Source: JALONH01 sp046329235
GTDB taxonomy: Bacteria; Bacteroidota; Bacteroidia; Cytophagales; Cytophagaceae
Direction: 5' to 3'
DNA: 64,000 nucleotides
Assembly: GCA_046329235.1 (NCBI GenBank)
Contig: JAXLVA010000001.1
Coordinates: 1,302,001 to 1,366,000 of the forward strand
Shown: positions 24,718 to 35,800 of the stretch, in pieces
Layout of the letters: each line of letters begins with the position of its first letter
Numbering within the stretch: position 1 is the first letter of the stretch
The notes under the pieces: generated by a model
What the model was told of the DNA's origin: nothing
The model's input: the letters and a program-made list of their open reading frames with translations, nothing else
Database searches by the model: none
Program-made: the position numbers and the translations under genes

Positions 24718-25881
24718 TTATTTACTCAGTACTTCCTCTAATTTCTTTTCTAATTCATTACCTCTTAAATCTCGAGCGATGACAATCCCTTCCGGATTCA
24801 ATAAATAAGTAGCAGGAATACCTTCAATTTTATATAAAGAAACAATAGAAGACTGCCACATTTGCAAATCACTTACTTGTGGCCACGTCATCTTATCTGA
24901 CTTAATTGCTTTCAACCAATTATCTTTATTATTATCTAAAGAAACACCTAAGATTTCGAAGTTTTTACCTTTGAATCGTTGATAAGCATTAACCACATTA
25001 GGCATTTCCTGACGGCACGGTCCACACCATGAAGCCCACATATCTACTAATACATACTTTCCTCTAAGCGATGACAAACGAATAATTTTACCATTTACAT
25101 CCGGCAGTGCAAAGTCTGGAGCTATTTTCCCAATAGCACCCGGATTTTGTTGATCAGCAGCAGCCTTCTGTTCAATATAGGCTTTATATTGATTCAAATT
25201 CTCCACCAACAACTTAGTGTATTTATAATCCGGCTGAGATTTTTTTATTTCATTTGTCACTTCCTCGATAAAGGCAAGGTCATTCGGCCAATCTAAATAA
25301 CTTAAAAAACTAAACACGACAGGAGAACCTACATTTTGTTTAATAGTAGTATGTAAGTGTACATCAAATTCTGCCTCCAAAGATTTAATATCTTGCAACA
25401 ATTCATCAGCATACTTTGAACGATAATCAACCTCTTTTATACTATCTAGTTTTTGTTCTAAACGAGAATGCTTTTGATTATACAAAACCACACTCTTATT
25501 AAACGAAGACAGTATCTTGTTCGGCTCTGAGTCTAACACCTCCATATAATCAGGTAAACCTGAACTATTAGATTTAAAAGTCAAAGGATTACCATCAATA
25601 TAAATCAATACAAATTGATTCGACTTTGTTCTTAATCGATATATATCTTTCTCAAAAACTTGACCTTCTAGCTCTATCCTGTTGTCTTTAGCTTGAGCAG
25701 AATCAATGATAATCCAGCGCTGATCACGCATCTCTTCCAAATAAACTACTCCATTATTTAATCCGGCAATATCTCCACCGATAGAATAATCAACTTTATT
25801 AGGATTACCAGTTTTCTTCTCTGTTTCAGAAGAGCAAGAGAACAACAAAACAGTTAATAAAAATAGAATATTTAATCTCAT
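24718..25881 (-). CDS. TlpA-like thioredoxin-fold lipoprotein with N-terminal DUF4369-type domain
   Basis: A 387-residue lipoprotein (lipobox LLFSCSS). The N-terminal half (GGDIAGLNNGVVYLEEMRDQ, IDGNPLTF) resembles the DUF4369 domain common in Bacteroidota. The C-terminal 140 residues form an AhpC/TSA-TlpA thioredoxin fold: KIAPDFALPDVNGK, WASWCGPCRQEMPN with the WCGPC redox site, and IEGIPATYLLNPEG with the cis-proline. It should act as a periplasmic thiol-disulfide oxidoreductase, possibly in cytochrome c maturation or reduction of envelope proteins. It overlaps gatB by four bases (ATGA). Confidence 0.9.
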   Translation of the reverse strand: MRLNILFLLTVLLFSCSSETEKKTGNPNKVDYSIGGDIAGLNNGVVYLEEMRDQRWIIIDSAQAKDNRIELEGQVFEKDIYRLRTKSNQFVLIYIDGNPLTFKSNSSGLPDYMEVLDSEPNKILSSFNKSVVLYNQKHSRLEQKLDSIKEVDYRSKYADELLQDIKSLEAEFDVHLHTTIKQNVGSPVVFSFLSYLDWPNDLAFIEEVTNEIKKSQPDYKYTKLLVENLNQYKAYIEQKAAADQQNPGAIGKIAPDFALPDVNGKIIRLSSLRGKYVLVDMWASWCGPCRQEMPNVVNAYQRFKGKNFEILGVSLDNNKDNWLKAIKSDKMTWPQVSDLQMWQSSIVSLYKIEGIPATYLLNPEGIVIARDLRGNELEKKLEEVLSK

Positions 25882-27329
25882 GCTTCAATCGTTTGTTTGA
25901 TAAGTTCCGTAGCCACTTTAGGATCAGCTTTACCTTTAGTCGCTTTCATTAACTCACCCATAAACATGGCCAATAGACCTGTTTTACCCTTTTTATACTC
26001 TTCTACTTTAGCCGGATGTTTTGCTAAAATATCTTTAATTAAAGGAATCAACTCATCCGTATTACTTTGCTGAATAATATTTTTCTCTTCCGCAATTTGC
26101 AATGCAGTCTTTGTTGTACCTTCTAATAACACCGGAAATAGTTGCTGTGTAGCAATAGAAGTATTCACTTTACCACTTTCAATTAAAGCAATTAAATCTG
26201 CTATTTGAACAGGCTTTACTTTTAAATCTACTACGTGTAATGCTAATTCATTCAAGTAGGATTTCACCGGACCTGTTACCCAGTTAGAGGCTGCTTTGTA
26301 ATTTTTAGTATGCTGACACAATTCATCGAAATACAATGCTATCTCTTTCGTATCCGTCAATACTTGAACGTCATAATCCGACAAACCGAAAGCTTTAAAT
26401 TTAGCCGTCAATTCTTGAGGCAATGCCGGCATAGAGCTTTTTACTTTTTCCAACCACTCACCTTTTATCACTACCGGTTGTAAATCCGGCTCAGGGAAAT
26501 AACGATAATCGTTTAACTCTTCTTTAGTACGCATACCATGCGTAGTGCCATCTACCGCATCAAACTGACGTGTTTCTGAAAATATCTCACGACCTGCTTC
26601 TACTTCTTCTACCTGACGACCAATTTCAAAATCAATAGCACGTTGTACGTTACGGATAGAGTTCATATTTTTCACCTCTACCTTTTTACCATACTTATCA
26701 GCACCTTTTAACATCACCGATACGTTAGCATCACAACGCATAGAACCTTCTTCCATGTTACCGTCACAAACATCTAAATAACGTACCAACTTACGAATCT
26801 CCGTCATGAAAGCATACGCTTCTTCGGAAGTTCTCAAATCCGGTTCAGTTACAATTTCAATCAAAGGAACACCTGCACGATTGTAATCAACCAGAGTATC
26901 TACCTCTCCTGCCAAGTGCATATTTTTACCGGCATCATCTTCCAAGTGAATACGATTCAAACGAATCTTCTTCTCTTCGCCGGACTTCAACTTAATCATA
27001 ACAAAACCACCTTTACAGATAGGCGCTCTATCTTGAGTTGTTTGAAAACCTTTCGGAAGATCGGGATAGAAATAGTTCTTACGATCAAAGAACGTATAAT
27101 CGTTAATCTCACAATTACATGCCAAGCCCATTTTAACAGCAAACTCTACAGCCTTCTTATTTAGCTTTGGCAATGTGCCCGGATGACCTAATGTAATAAC
27201 ACTTACATTGGTATTAGGCATACTACCAAACTCAGTAGAATCCGGAGCAAATATTTTACTTTGGGTTGATAATTGTGCGTGTACTTCTAAACCAATTACC
27301 GGTTGATATTTTTCAATAGCGTTACTCAT
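25878..27329 (-). CDS. gatB: Asp-tRNA(Asn)/Glu-tRNA(Gln) amidotransferase subunit B
   Basis: A 483-residue GatB. YQPVIGLEVHAQLSTQSKIF, DRKNYFYPDLPKGFQTTQ, VPLIEIVTEPDLRT, EGSMRCDANVSV and KNMNSIRNVQRAIDFE form the catalytic cradle. The C-terminal YqeY-like tail ends in GELMKATKGKADPKVATELIKQTI, which contacts tRNA. It transamidates misacylated tRNA with GatA and GatC, whose genes are not adjacent. It follows alaS by 16 bases and overlaps the TlpA-like gene. Confidence 0.97.
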   Translation of the reverse strand: MSNAIEKYQPVIGLEVHAQLSTQSKIFAPDSTEFGSMPNTNVSVITLGHPGTLPKLNKKAVEFAVKMGLACNCEINDYTFFDRKNYFYPDLPKGFQTTQDRAPICKGGFVMIKLKSGEEKKIRLNRIHLEDDAGKNMHLAGEVDTLVDYNRAGVPLIEIVTEPDLRTSEEAYAFMTEIRKLVRYLDVCDGNMEEGSMRCDANVSVMLKGADKYGKKVEVKNMNSIRNVQRAIDFEIGRQVEEVEAGREIFSETRQFDAVDGTTHGMRTKEELNDYRYFPEPDLQPVVIKGEWLEKVKSSMPALPQELTAKFKAFGLSDYDVQVLTDTKEIALYFDELCQHTKNYKAASNWVTGPVKSYLNELALHVVDLKVKPVQIADLIALIESGKVNTSIATQQLFPVLLEGTTKTALQIAEEKNIIQQSNTDELIPLIKDILAKHPAKVEEYKKGKTGLLAMFMGELMKATKGKADPKVATELIKQTIEA

Positions 27330-27345
27330 GAAACACTTACTATAA

Positions 27346-29985
27346 TTATGCGTTAACCTGAATTAATTCTTTTACTTTACTCACTACTTTATCCAAGCCA
27401 TTAATATCTTTACCACCAGCCGTTGCAAAGAATGGTTGTCCTCCACCACCGCCTTGGATTTCTTTCGCTAATTCTTTTACCATCTGAACAGCGTTATACC
27501 CTTTCTTCACTAGCTCATCACCTAACATCACGCCTACGTTTGGTTTTCCTTTCACGTCTGCTGCTAAGACTAAAATAATGTTTGGATATACTTGTTTCAA
27601 TTCAAATGAAATCTGGCGAATCGCTTCAGTAGTAGGCAAAGCAACTTTAGCTTTAATCAATTGAATATCTCCAATAGTTTCAACGGACGATTTCAATGAT
27701 TCTTTTATCTGAGCTACTTTCTCATTATCTAACTGCTCAATTTCTTTTACTAAACGAGCTTTTTCATCTACTAAATCTTGAACAGCTTTTACTAAATCGC
27801 CGGGAGTTTTTAACAACTCACGTAATTTCAATAAAGTATCTTGTTGCTCTTCTACTAAAGCTTCTGCTTTATCACCTGTCACTGCTTCTAAACGACGAAC
27901 GCCTGCAGCCACAGAAGACTCCGCTGTTACTTTTAAATAACCAATTTGACCTGTAGTTGCTACGTGTGTACCACCACACAATTCTCTAGAGTAGCTTTCA
28001 TCAAAAGTAATCACACGAACATACTCACCGTATTTTTCACCGAACAATGCGGTTGCCCCCATTTTCTTAGCTTCTTCAATAGGCACATTTCTACGTTCGT
28101 CTAATGCGATATCTTCACGTATTTTAGCATTGACAATAGCTTCCACTTTTTTCAATTCTTCATCCGTTACTTTGGAGAAGTGAGAAAAGTCAAAACGTAA
28201 TATATCATCATTGACTAATGAACCTTTTTGATTCACGTGATCACCTAATACTTGCTTTAAAGCAGCATGAAGTAAGTGCGTAGAAGTATGGTTTCTTTCG
28301 ATACGTTTTCTTCTATCTGCATTTACTTTAGCAGATACAGACTTCTCCGGTTGTGCCGGCAACGCATCCAACAAATGAATAATTAAATTATTCTCTTTCT
28401 TTGTGTCAATGACAGGATATTTTTTACCGTCTTGTTCTAAGTAACCTACATCACCTACTTGTCCACCACTCTCTGCATAGAAAGGTGTAACATCTAATAC
28501 AACCTGGAATTGTTCTTTATTCTTAGTGACTACTTTTCTATACTTAACAATAGTTGAAGTAGCTTCTAAATGATCATAACCTACAAACTCAACGCTCTCT
28601 TCATCTTTCAACACTGTCCAGTCACCTGTCTCAACGTTGGCAGCTTTTTTAGAACGTTCTCTTTGTTTGTCCATCTCTTGCTCAAAGCCTGCTTCATCTA
28701 CTTCTAGAGAATAGTCACGAGCAATCAACGCTGTTAAATCAACCGGAAAACCATACGTATCATACAATTCAAATACTTGTTTACCGGAAATAATATTCGA
28801 TTTACCTTTTAACTCTTCACGAATAGTTTCTAAACGCTTCAATCCATTATCTAAAGTTCTTAAGAAGGCAATTTCTTCTTCAAGGATTACTTTAGAAACA
28901 AATGCTTCCTGTTGTTTAAGTTCAGGAAATACGTTCGCAAATTGATTAGCTAATACCGCTACAAGGGAATGTAAAAACGGTTCTTTAAAATTTAAGAAAG
29001 TATAACCATAACGCACGGCTCTTCTTAAAATACGACGGATAACATAACCCGCTTTAACGTTAGACGGCAACTGACCATCAGCTATTACAAATGAAATCGC
29101 ACGAATGTGATCTGCAATCACGCGCATAGCGATATCTGTTTTCTCATCTTTACCGTAAGCGATTCCGGAAGTAGTAGCAAGGAACTGAATCAACGGTGTA
29201 AACACATCCGTATCATAGTTAGACTGCTTCCCTTGAACAGCCATACATAGACGTTCAAAGCCCATCCCAGTATCTACGTGTTTAGCAGGAAGTTCTTCTA
29301 GAGAACCATCTGCTTTACGGTTGAATTGAATAAACACGTTATTCCAAATCTCTACCACACGAGGATCCCCCATATTGACTAGGTCTTTGCCCGGTTTTTT
29401 ATCTACTTCTTCTTGCGGACGTAAGTCAATATGAATTTCGGTACATGGGCCACAGGGACCTTGATCACCCATTTCCCAGAAGTTATCTTTCTTATTCCCC
29501 ATTAGGATGCGTTCTTCCGCAATCCATTCTTTCCAGAAATTATACGCTTCGTTATCTTTCTCAATCTTCTCTTTCGCATCGCCTTCAAACACGGTAACAT
29601 AAAGTCTCTCCGCTGGCAAGCCATACTCTTTCGTTAATAATTCCCAAGACCAAGCGATAGCTTCTTTCTTGAAATAATCACCAAACGACCAGTTACCCAA
29701 CATCTCGAACATAGTGTGGTGATAGGTATCCAAGCCTACTTCTTCTAAGTCGTTATGTTTACCGGATACACGTAAACATTTTTGTGTATCAGCTACACGT
29801 TTGTATTTAGGAGCTTCATTGCCTAAAAAATAATCTTTAAACTGATTCATACCAGCGTTGGTAAACATCAGCGTAGGATCATTTTTATTTACAATGGGAG
29901 CAGATGGAACAATTTGATGTTGTTTTGACTTAAAAAAGTCTAAATATTTTTGGCGAATTTCTGCCGCTGTCATCACCTTTGACAT
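27346..29985 (-). CDS. alaS: Alanyl-tRNA synthetase
   Basis: An 879-residue class II synthetase. The aminoacylation domain contains IVNKNDPTLMFTNAGMNQFK, WEMGDQGPCGPCTEIH and VDTGMGFERL. The editing domain carries NHTSTHLLHAAL and the zinc site CGGTHV; the C-terminal region ends in GGGGGQPFFATAGGKD. The frame is open upstream to 30120, but the ATG at 29985 (MSKVMTAAEIRQKYLDFF) fits the family. The -7 box at 30028-30035 lies inside the extra stretch, so the longer form is unlikely; 29973 is another possible start. It leads the alaS-gatB-TlpA-membrane protein run. Confidence 0.97.
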   Translation of the reverse strand: MSKVMTAAEIRQKYLDFFKSKQHQIVPSAPIVNKNDPTLMFTNAGMNQFKDYFLGNEAPKYKRVADTQKCLRVSGKHNDLEEVGLDTYHHTMFEMLGNWSFGDYFKKEAIAWSWELLTKEYGLPAERLYVTVFEGDAKEKIEKDNEAYNFWKEWIAEERILMGNKKDNFWEMGDQGPCGPCTEIHIDLRPQEEVDKKPGKDLVNMGDPRVVEIWNNVFIQFNRKADGSLEELPAKHVDTGMGFERLCMAVQGKQSNYDTDVFTPLIQFLATTSGIAYGKDEKTDIAMRVIADHIRAISFVIADGQLPSNVKAGYVIRRILRRAVRYGYTFLNFKEPFLHSLVAVLANQFANVFPELKQQEAFVSKVILEEEIAFLRTLDNGLKRLETIREELKGKSNIISGKQVFELYDTYGFPVDLTALIARDYSLEVDEAGFEQEMDKQRERSKKAANVETGDWTVLKDEESVEFVGYDHLEATSTIVKYRKVVTKNKEQFQVVLDVTPFYAESGGQVGDVGYLEQDGKKYPVIDTKKENNLIIHLLDALPAQPEKSVSAKVNADRRKRIERNHTSTHLLHAALKQVLGDHVNQKGSLVNDDILRFDFSHFSKVTDEELKKVEAIVNAKIREDIALDERRNVPIEEAKKMGATALFGEKYGEYVRVITFDESYSRELCGGTHVATTGQIGYLKVTAESSVAAGVRRLEAVTGDKAEALVEEQQDTLLKLRELLKTPGDLVKAVQDLVDEKARLVKEIEQLDNEKVAQIKESLKSSVETIGDIQLIKAKVALPTTEAIRQISFELKQVYPNIILVLAADVKGKPNVGVMLGDELVKKGYNAVQMVKELAKEIQGGGGGQPFFATAGGKDINGLDKVVSKVKELIQVNA

Positions 29986-30027
29986 GCTTAATAAGTTTTG
30001 GATTTCAACAATTCTATCAACGAACTT

Positions 30028-30035
30028 CAAATGTA
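30028..30035 (-). promoter_or_regulatory. Likely -7 box of the alaS promoter
   Basis: TACATTTG on the minus strand, an exact TAnnTTTG match 43 bases before the alaS ATG at 29985. No clear TTG element upstream. Its position argues against an alaS start beyond 30028. Confidence 0.45.
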
Positions 30036-30208
30036 CAAAAAGAGGATGGATTTCCCTTATTTTTAGTCCTCTAATCGCATTTTTACGCTGAAAGTAGAAC
30101 CTTTCAAAACTCCCACACAATCAGCATTATCCACACAAAAATCCAATTTGTGGATAAATCCCAGTAAAAACTAAGTACGATTCAACTAGGCTAGCTCGAT
30201 GAATCTTG

Positions 30209-30216
30209 TATTTTTG
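30209..30216 (+). promoter_or_regulatory. Likely -7 box of the MerR-like gene promoter
   Basis: TATTTTTG, an exact TAnnTTTG match ending 27 bases before the TTG start codon of the MerR-like gene. No clear -33 element. Confidence 0.45.
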
Positions 30217-30243
30217 AGTAAAAGTTGAAGTCTTAATACCGAT

Positions 30244-30585
30244 TTGCCTTACAAAGAGAAAGATATAGAAAAGAAGTACTTTAGTATCGGGGAAGTAGCC
30301 GATATGTTCAAAGTAGCCCCTTCCCTTATCCGTTTTTGGGAGTCCGAATTTGACACCATTCAGCCTCAAAAAAACAAGAAAGGTAATCGACAATTCACCA
30401 AAGAAGACATTGAACAATTTAGAATCATATATTCTTTAGTAAAAGAGAAAGGCTATACACTTGCCGGAGCTAAAGAACTTCTAAAGAAAGACAAACAAAA
30501 AGTAAAAGACACTACAGAAGTATTAGAGTCATTGAAGAAAGTTCGAGCATTTTTAGTCGAATTAAAAAAACAATTAGACAGTTAA
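30244..30585 (+). CDS. MerR-family helix-turn-helix regulator
   Basis: A 113-residue protein. KKYFSIGEVADMFKVAPSLIRFWESEF is the winged helix-turn-helix of the MerR family, followed by GNRQFTKEDIEQFRIIYSLVKEKGYTLAGAKELL, the second helix pair, and a short C-terminal helix. There is no effector-binding domain. The start is TTG: (M)PYKEKDIEKKYFS matches the conserved N-terminus of this Bacteroidota group, and there is no ATG nearby. Its targets are unknown. It precedes dprA by 46 bases on the same strand. Confidence 0.88.
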   Translation: MPYKEKDIEKKYFSIGEVADMFKVAPSLIRFWESEFDTIQPQKNKKGNRQFTKEDIEQFRIIYSLVKEKGYTLAGAKELLKKDKQKVKDTTEVLESLKKVRAFLVELKKQLDS

Positions 30586-30631
30586 CATTTTTACTTATTT
30601 TTAGACTTTACTTTTTCAACCAACAACCGCT

Positions 30632-31729
30632 ATGTCAGAAAAATTGTATCAAGTAGCCTTGGGCTTAGTCCAAGGTATAGGCATTTCTACAACCCGTACG
30701 CTTATTAGTTATACGGGAGGTGCCGAAAAAATTTTCCATCTTCCCAAAGGTAAACTACTTCAGATCCCAGGCATTGGAGAACAAACAGCTACGCGACTTT
30801 TAGATAAAAAAGTATTAGAGTCGGCTGAAACCATTTTAAAACGAGCAGAAAAACACAACGCCCAAATCTTACACTACACCGACAAAGATTACCCTAATCG
30901 ATTAAAGACCATTGAAGATGCTCCTGCCATCCTTTATTATCAAGGTAATGCAAATCTCAATTGCGACAAAACAATTGCTATTGTAGGCACACGCAAAGCA
31001 ACAGAATATGGAAAACAAGCGGTAGAAAAACTAATCGAAGAATTAGCTCCATTGAATCCACTTGTTGTCAGTGGACTAGCTTACGGCATTGACATTGCAG
31101 CACATCGTTCCTGTCTTCAAAACAAGTTATCGACCATTGGAGTCATGGCCAATGGTGTAGATATCATATATCCTGCTGCACACCAATCGGTAGCTAAAAA
31201 AATGATCCAACAAGGAGGTCTTCTATCTGAATATACTTTTGGCACCAATCCTGAACCTGCAAAATTTCCTGCAAGAAATAGAATTGTAGCCGGCATGACA
31301 GATATAACCATTGTAGTAGAAGCTGCAAAAGAAGGTGGTGCACTCATCACTGCTGAAATTGCCAACTCCTACAATAAAGAAGTAATGGCTTTGCCGGGCA
31401 GAACCAACGACACTTTTTCAGAAGGTTGTAACCACTTGATTCAACAACATAAAGCGCACATCTACACAGGCATTGAATCATTAATCAAACTAATGAACTG
31501 GGACAAAGAAGCTTCATCACCAAGTATATCAGCATCCGAGTTCAGCGAACTCAGTAACGACGAAAAGTCAATTGTAAATACCCTCCTTAACAATGAACCA
31601 CAACATATTGATGACATAAGTTGGAAAGCACAATTACCTCTAAGTAAACTTTCATCCTTATTGCTACAGTTAGAATTTAGTGGAATAATTAAATCACTTC
31701 CGGGTAAAAAATACAGTCTAAAAGGGTAA
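30632..31729 (+). CDS. dprA: DNA-processing protein DprA
   Basis: A 365-residue protein. The N-terminal helix-hairpin-helix part has LQIPGIGEQTATRLL. The Rossmann-like core has AIVGTRKATEYGKQA, VVSGLAYGIDIAAHRSCL, GVMANGVDIIYPAAH, FPARNRIVAGM and EAAKEGGALITAEIA. A C-terminal winged-helix-like domain follows (DISWKAQLPLSKLSSLLLQLEF). DprA binds incoming single-stranded DNA and loads RecA in natural transformation. It is followed after 40 bases by the J-domain protein gene; the link is probably only transcriptional. Confidence 0.96.
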   Translation: MSEKLYQVALGLVQGIGISTTRTLISYTGGAEKIFHLPKGKLLQIPGIGEQTATRLLDKKVLESAETILKRAEKHNAQILHYTDKDYPNRLKTIEDAPAILYYQGNANLNCDKTIAIVGTRKATEYGKQAVEKLIEELAPLNPLVVSGLAYGIDIAAHRSCLQNKLSTIGVMANGVDIIYPAAHQSVAKKMIQQGGLLSEYTFGTNPEPAKFPARNRIVAGMTDITIVVEAAKEGGALITAEIANSYNKEVMALPGRTNDTFSEGCNHLIQQHKAHIYTGIESLIKLMNWDKEASSPSISASEFSELSNDEKSIVNTLLNNEPQHIDDISWKAQLPLSKLSSLLLQLEFSGIIKSLPGKKYSLKG

Positions 31730-31769
31730 CATGATTCCTGTTAATTTTTAGTATATTAGTACGATAACT

Positions 31770-32843
31770 ATGCAGACGTATTACTCCATACTAGGTGTCC
31801 CTACCAGTGCTTCCACGGATGACATAAAAAAAGCTTTTAAATCATTAGCCAAAGCGCATCATCCCGATAAAAATCCGGGAAGTACCTATCATGATGAAAA
31901 ATTCAAGCTTATCAATGAAGCTTACCAAGTGTTGAGCGATCCTGTAAAAAAGAGCAAATACGATGCGTATATTTTATACGGAAATACTACAAACTATACG
32001 CATCAAAGAACAACACAAACCAATCAACAAACAACATACAAACGACCAAAACGAGACCCAAAAGTAGTAGAAGAAGAAAGAAAGTTAAAACGCAAATACT
32101 ACTTCTTTACAGCCTTATTCGCAGTTGGGATTACTGTCTTTGGTACATTTTTCTATTATTTCATGAATAAGTATACAGCAAAAACTTATTACGAAAAAGG
32201 ATTAAAGTTTGAACAACTAGGAAACTATTCATATGCTTTACAAGCATATTTAGCTTCACTACAACAATATGAAGATTTCCCGGAGGCGAACGAAAAACTA
32301 GGGGACATGATTTTAATCAATAGTAAAGATCATGACAAAGCTTCTTATTATTTTATTAAAGCCTACTCACTTTATGAATCCCCCAAAGATAAAAAAAGAA
32401 GTCTTTATAAAAACATTGAATCTCTCACCTTATCCAACCGATATTACGATGCAGACGTAGCCCTCACCAAAGCGTCTTCCATTAGTGACACCGAAAGCTA
32501 CAAAGACAGTTTATTATTCCTTTTAGCACAAAATTACAGTAAAAAGAAAGATACAGACAAAGCATTACCACTACTTGAAAAGTTAGTAGCAAAAGATAGT
32601 CTGAATTATAATGTACAATTAATGATTGCTCAAAACTATCTATACAAACACGATACATTAGGAGCTATTATACAGCTAGCCACCATTAAAAATAATTTCC
32701 CTGACAAAGGAGCACCTTATTATTATAGTGGTTACTTATACATATTCAAAAAGAATTACCCTTTGGCATGCAAAGAATTTGAGATAGGATATTCATTAGA
32801 TAATGATCTACCTACACGTCCATTTGATATATATTGCGAATAA
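31770..32843 (+). CDS. Membrane-anchored J-domain protein with TPR repeats
   Basis: A 357-residue protein of three parts. Residues 1-66 form a J domain with the HPD motif (AKAHHPDKNPG) and EAYQVLSDPVKKSKYDAY. After a basic linker comes one membrane segment at about 112-134 (FFTALFAVGITVFGTFFYYF). Residues 140-357 contain TPR-like helices (YYEKGLKFEQLGNYSYALQA, AYLASLQQYEDFPEANEKLG and so on). Positive charges before the membrane segment place the J domain in the cytoplasm, where it could stimulate DnaK, and the TPR part in the periplasm. The M1 peptidase gene begins five bases after its stop, so the two are likely co-expressed. Confidence 0.88.
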   Translation: MQTYYSILGVPTSASTDDIKKAFKSLAKAHHPDKNPGSTYHDEKFKLINEAYQVLSDPVKKSKYDAYILYGNTTNYTHQRTTQTNQQTTYKRPKRDPKVVEEERKLKRKYYFFTALFAVGITVFGTFFYYFMNKYTAKTYYEKGLKFEQLGNYSYALQAYLASLQQYEDFPEANEKLGDMILINSKDHDKASYYFIKAYSLYESPKDKKRSLYKNIESLTLSNRYYDADVALTKASSISDTESYKDSLLFLLAQNYSKKKDTDKALPLLEKLVAKDSLNYNVQLMIAQNYLYKHDTLGAIIQLATIKNNFPDKGAPYYYSGYLYIFKKNYPLACKEFEIGYSLDNDLPTRPFDIYCE

Positions 32844-32848
32844 CATAT

Positions 32849-35800
32849 ATGAATTTATTAAAAAACACATTACTGATTATCTGTATATTTTTCATCTATA
32901 CATCTATTGCTCAAACCGATTTCTTCTCTACTCCTAACACCTATAGAAGTCCATCCAATAGCCACTACTGGAAAAACAACAAACCCTACACTGACTATTG
33001 GCAACAAGATGTACATTATAAAATCATAGCTCACATAGATGATACACTTGACAAAATCACAGGTAGCTACTATGAATTAACTTATTGGAACAACTCCCCT
33101 CACACTTTAAACGAGATGTATTTCCATGTTTTTCAAAATGCATTTATCAAAGGCTCTTATTATGAAAATCTAATCCAAAATAACAAACAACCTATTCAAC
33201 TTGGGAAGTACGAAAAAGAAGGCCTTGGTACCACCATTGAAAACATCCGAGTGAACAATCAAGTAGTAAAAACAGAATTAGATAACACCATTTTAAAAAT
33301 ACACCTTCCTCAACCTCTTCAACCGGGAGACTCTGTAGTTATCACCTTAAACTTTGACACTTACTTTGACAACGGAACCATGCGCAGACGTATGAAAATG
33401 TACCTTACTGATAGCACTAAGCATTACGATGGTGTTTTCTGGTACCCTACCGTTTGTGTATATGATAAAAAATTAACCTGGGATACCGACCAACATTTAG
33501 ACAAAGAATTCTATCACAACTTCGGAACTTTTGACGTGGCACTTACTTTCCCTCAGGAATATGTAGTAGAAGCTACCGGTAATTTAATCAATCAAAGTGA
33601 GGTACTCCCTGATTCCCTACGCAAAAAACTAGACTTAAAAAACTTCGCTAAAAAACCGTTCGGAGAAAAATCATCCGTTATCACTCCAAGAGAATACGGT
33701 CAAATGAAAACCTGGATTTTTCATGCGGAGAATGTCCACAACTTCGCCTTTACCGCAGACCCTCTATACCGTATTGGTGAAGTCAACTGGAATGGAGTGC
33801 GCGTCATAGCTATAGCGCAAGAGCCTCACGCCTCCAAATGGCAACTATCTGCTTGGTACACGGCTCAAGTCATTCGTGTATACTCTAATGACTTCGGTAT
33901 GTACGACTGGCCTAAAATCATTGTAGCTGATGCTAAAGATGGCATGGAATATCCTATGTTAACTCTTGACAATGGAACTTACCCTCAACATCAATATTTA
34001 CTTTCTCATGAAGTGGGACACATGTGGTTCTATGGAATGGTAGGATCCAATGAAACCTATCGAGCTTTTTTAGATGAAGGATTTACTCAATTCTTAACCG
34101 TTTGGTCAATGGACAAAATTGTAGGATCCAAAAGACAACGTCTACATAAATCTAAGTTTGTTCAAAACCATTTAGATTCAACCAATAACCGATATGACTA
34201 TCTATACAATCCATATTTGAATCATGTAACAGATAATCGAGACGAACCATTAAACACTCATTCCTGTGCTTTTAATGGAGCAGTACGTCATGGCGGTAAT
34301 TATGGACTAGTGTATTATAAAACCGGAACTATGCTATATAACCTAAAGTATATTCTTGGTGATTCACTCTTTATTTCTGCTATGAAACATTATGTTCAGA
34401 AGTGGAAATTTAAACATCCGTATCCGGAAGACTTCAGAGATGCTATTATTGAACACACACAAGTAGATTTAAACTGGTTCTTTGACGAATGGTTAGAAAC
34501 AACTAAAAACATCAACTATTCAATCCAAAAGGTTAAACAAGAAAAAGTAAACAATCAATATATCAATCAAGTTACTCTTGAACGCAAAGGCAGAATGCAA
34601 ATGCCTATTCGTTTAACTTGTACTTATAAAGACGGCAGTAGCAAAGACTATTATATTCCAAACACATGGTTCACTCCTAGTGACAGCACTATCAAACTAC
34701 CTAAATGGTATGGATGGGATTTACTTCAACCTACTTACACTTTCTCCGACACTTCTTCTAGTGAATTAAAACAAATCAAAATAGATTCGGATGAACTATT
34801 AGCTGACTATGATTTAACGAATAACCAATGGAAGAAAAAAGGATTTTCTTCTTGGCAATTTGACCACCGCATACCTTCTTACAAACAATGGTCTGTACAA
34901 CGTAACTACTGGAGACCCGACATTTGGTACAATGGCTTTGATGGAGTACAACTTGGACTACACCTGAACGGCTCTTACTTCAACAAATACAAATACAGTG
35001 TTACAGCATGGGGCAATACTAGACTAGGTCAAAACTTATATACGGATAACGGTAGTTCACCTACCTATTTCTCTTTTCAAGCGAAATATCAACGTAGTTT
35101 AAATTTACTTTCCAGAGATTTAAGCAACATGAATCACTTAAGCTATTACGGAGGAATCACCCGAATTCAAACCGGATTAGAAAAGCTATTTAAAAAGCAA
35201 GACCGTTCGAATCCTAATTACTTTAAAGCATTCGCTAACATTAATTATTTAATTAACGAAAAATCAGCTTACAATTATTTATTATACCCATCAGACTATA
35301 GTGTTGGCGATAGGAATTCCGAAAAAGTAAATTCCTTTATCCAATTCGGAATCACACAATATTACCAATACAAAAAAGGGAAAGGAGAATATACATTCCA
35401 AGTTCGAGCTCCATTTGTAGGAAGTAACTACAACTATTCTCAATTAACGTTAGAATCCAAAAACACTAGTAAAACATTTAAAAAACTAGACCTAAGAAGT
35501 AGAGTTTACGGTCAGATTGGATTACAAAACATACCTAACGAAAGTGCTTTATATGCCGCCGGAGCAAATCCGGAACAAATGCTTCAAAACAGATTAACAA
35601 GGGCTATCGGATGGGTGCCTTATGAATGGTTAAATTATGGGACAGCGGCAAATCATTTCCAATACGGAGGAGGACTAAACCTACGAGGTTACGCAGGAAA
35701 CATACTTGCTGAAACTATTCAAGATAAAAATGGCCAAGACACTACAGTATACGCATATAAAGGTAATTCCGGCGCTTCTTGGAATCTTGAATTAGAACTT

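Noticed and set aside
29986..30120. 45-residue N-terminal extension of alaS
   Set aside because: Unlike the family, and an exact TAnnTTTG promoter box lies within it; the start at 29985 is better.
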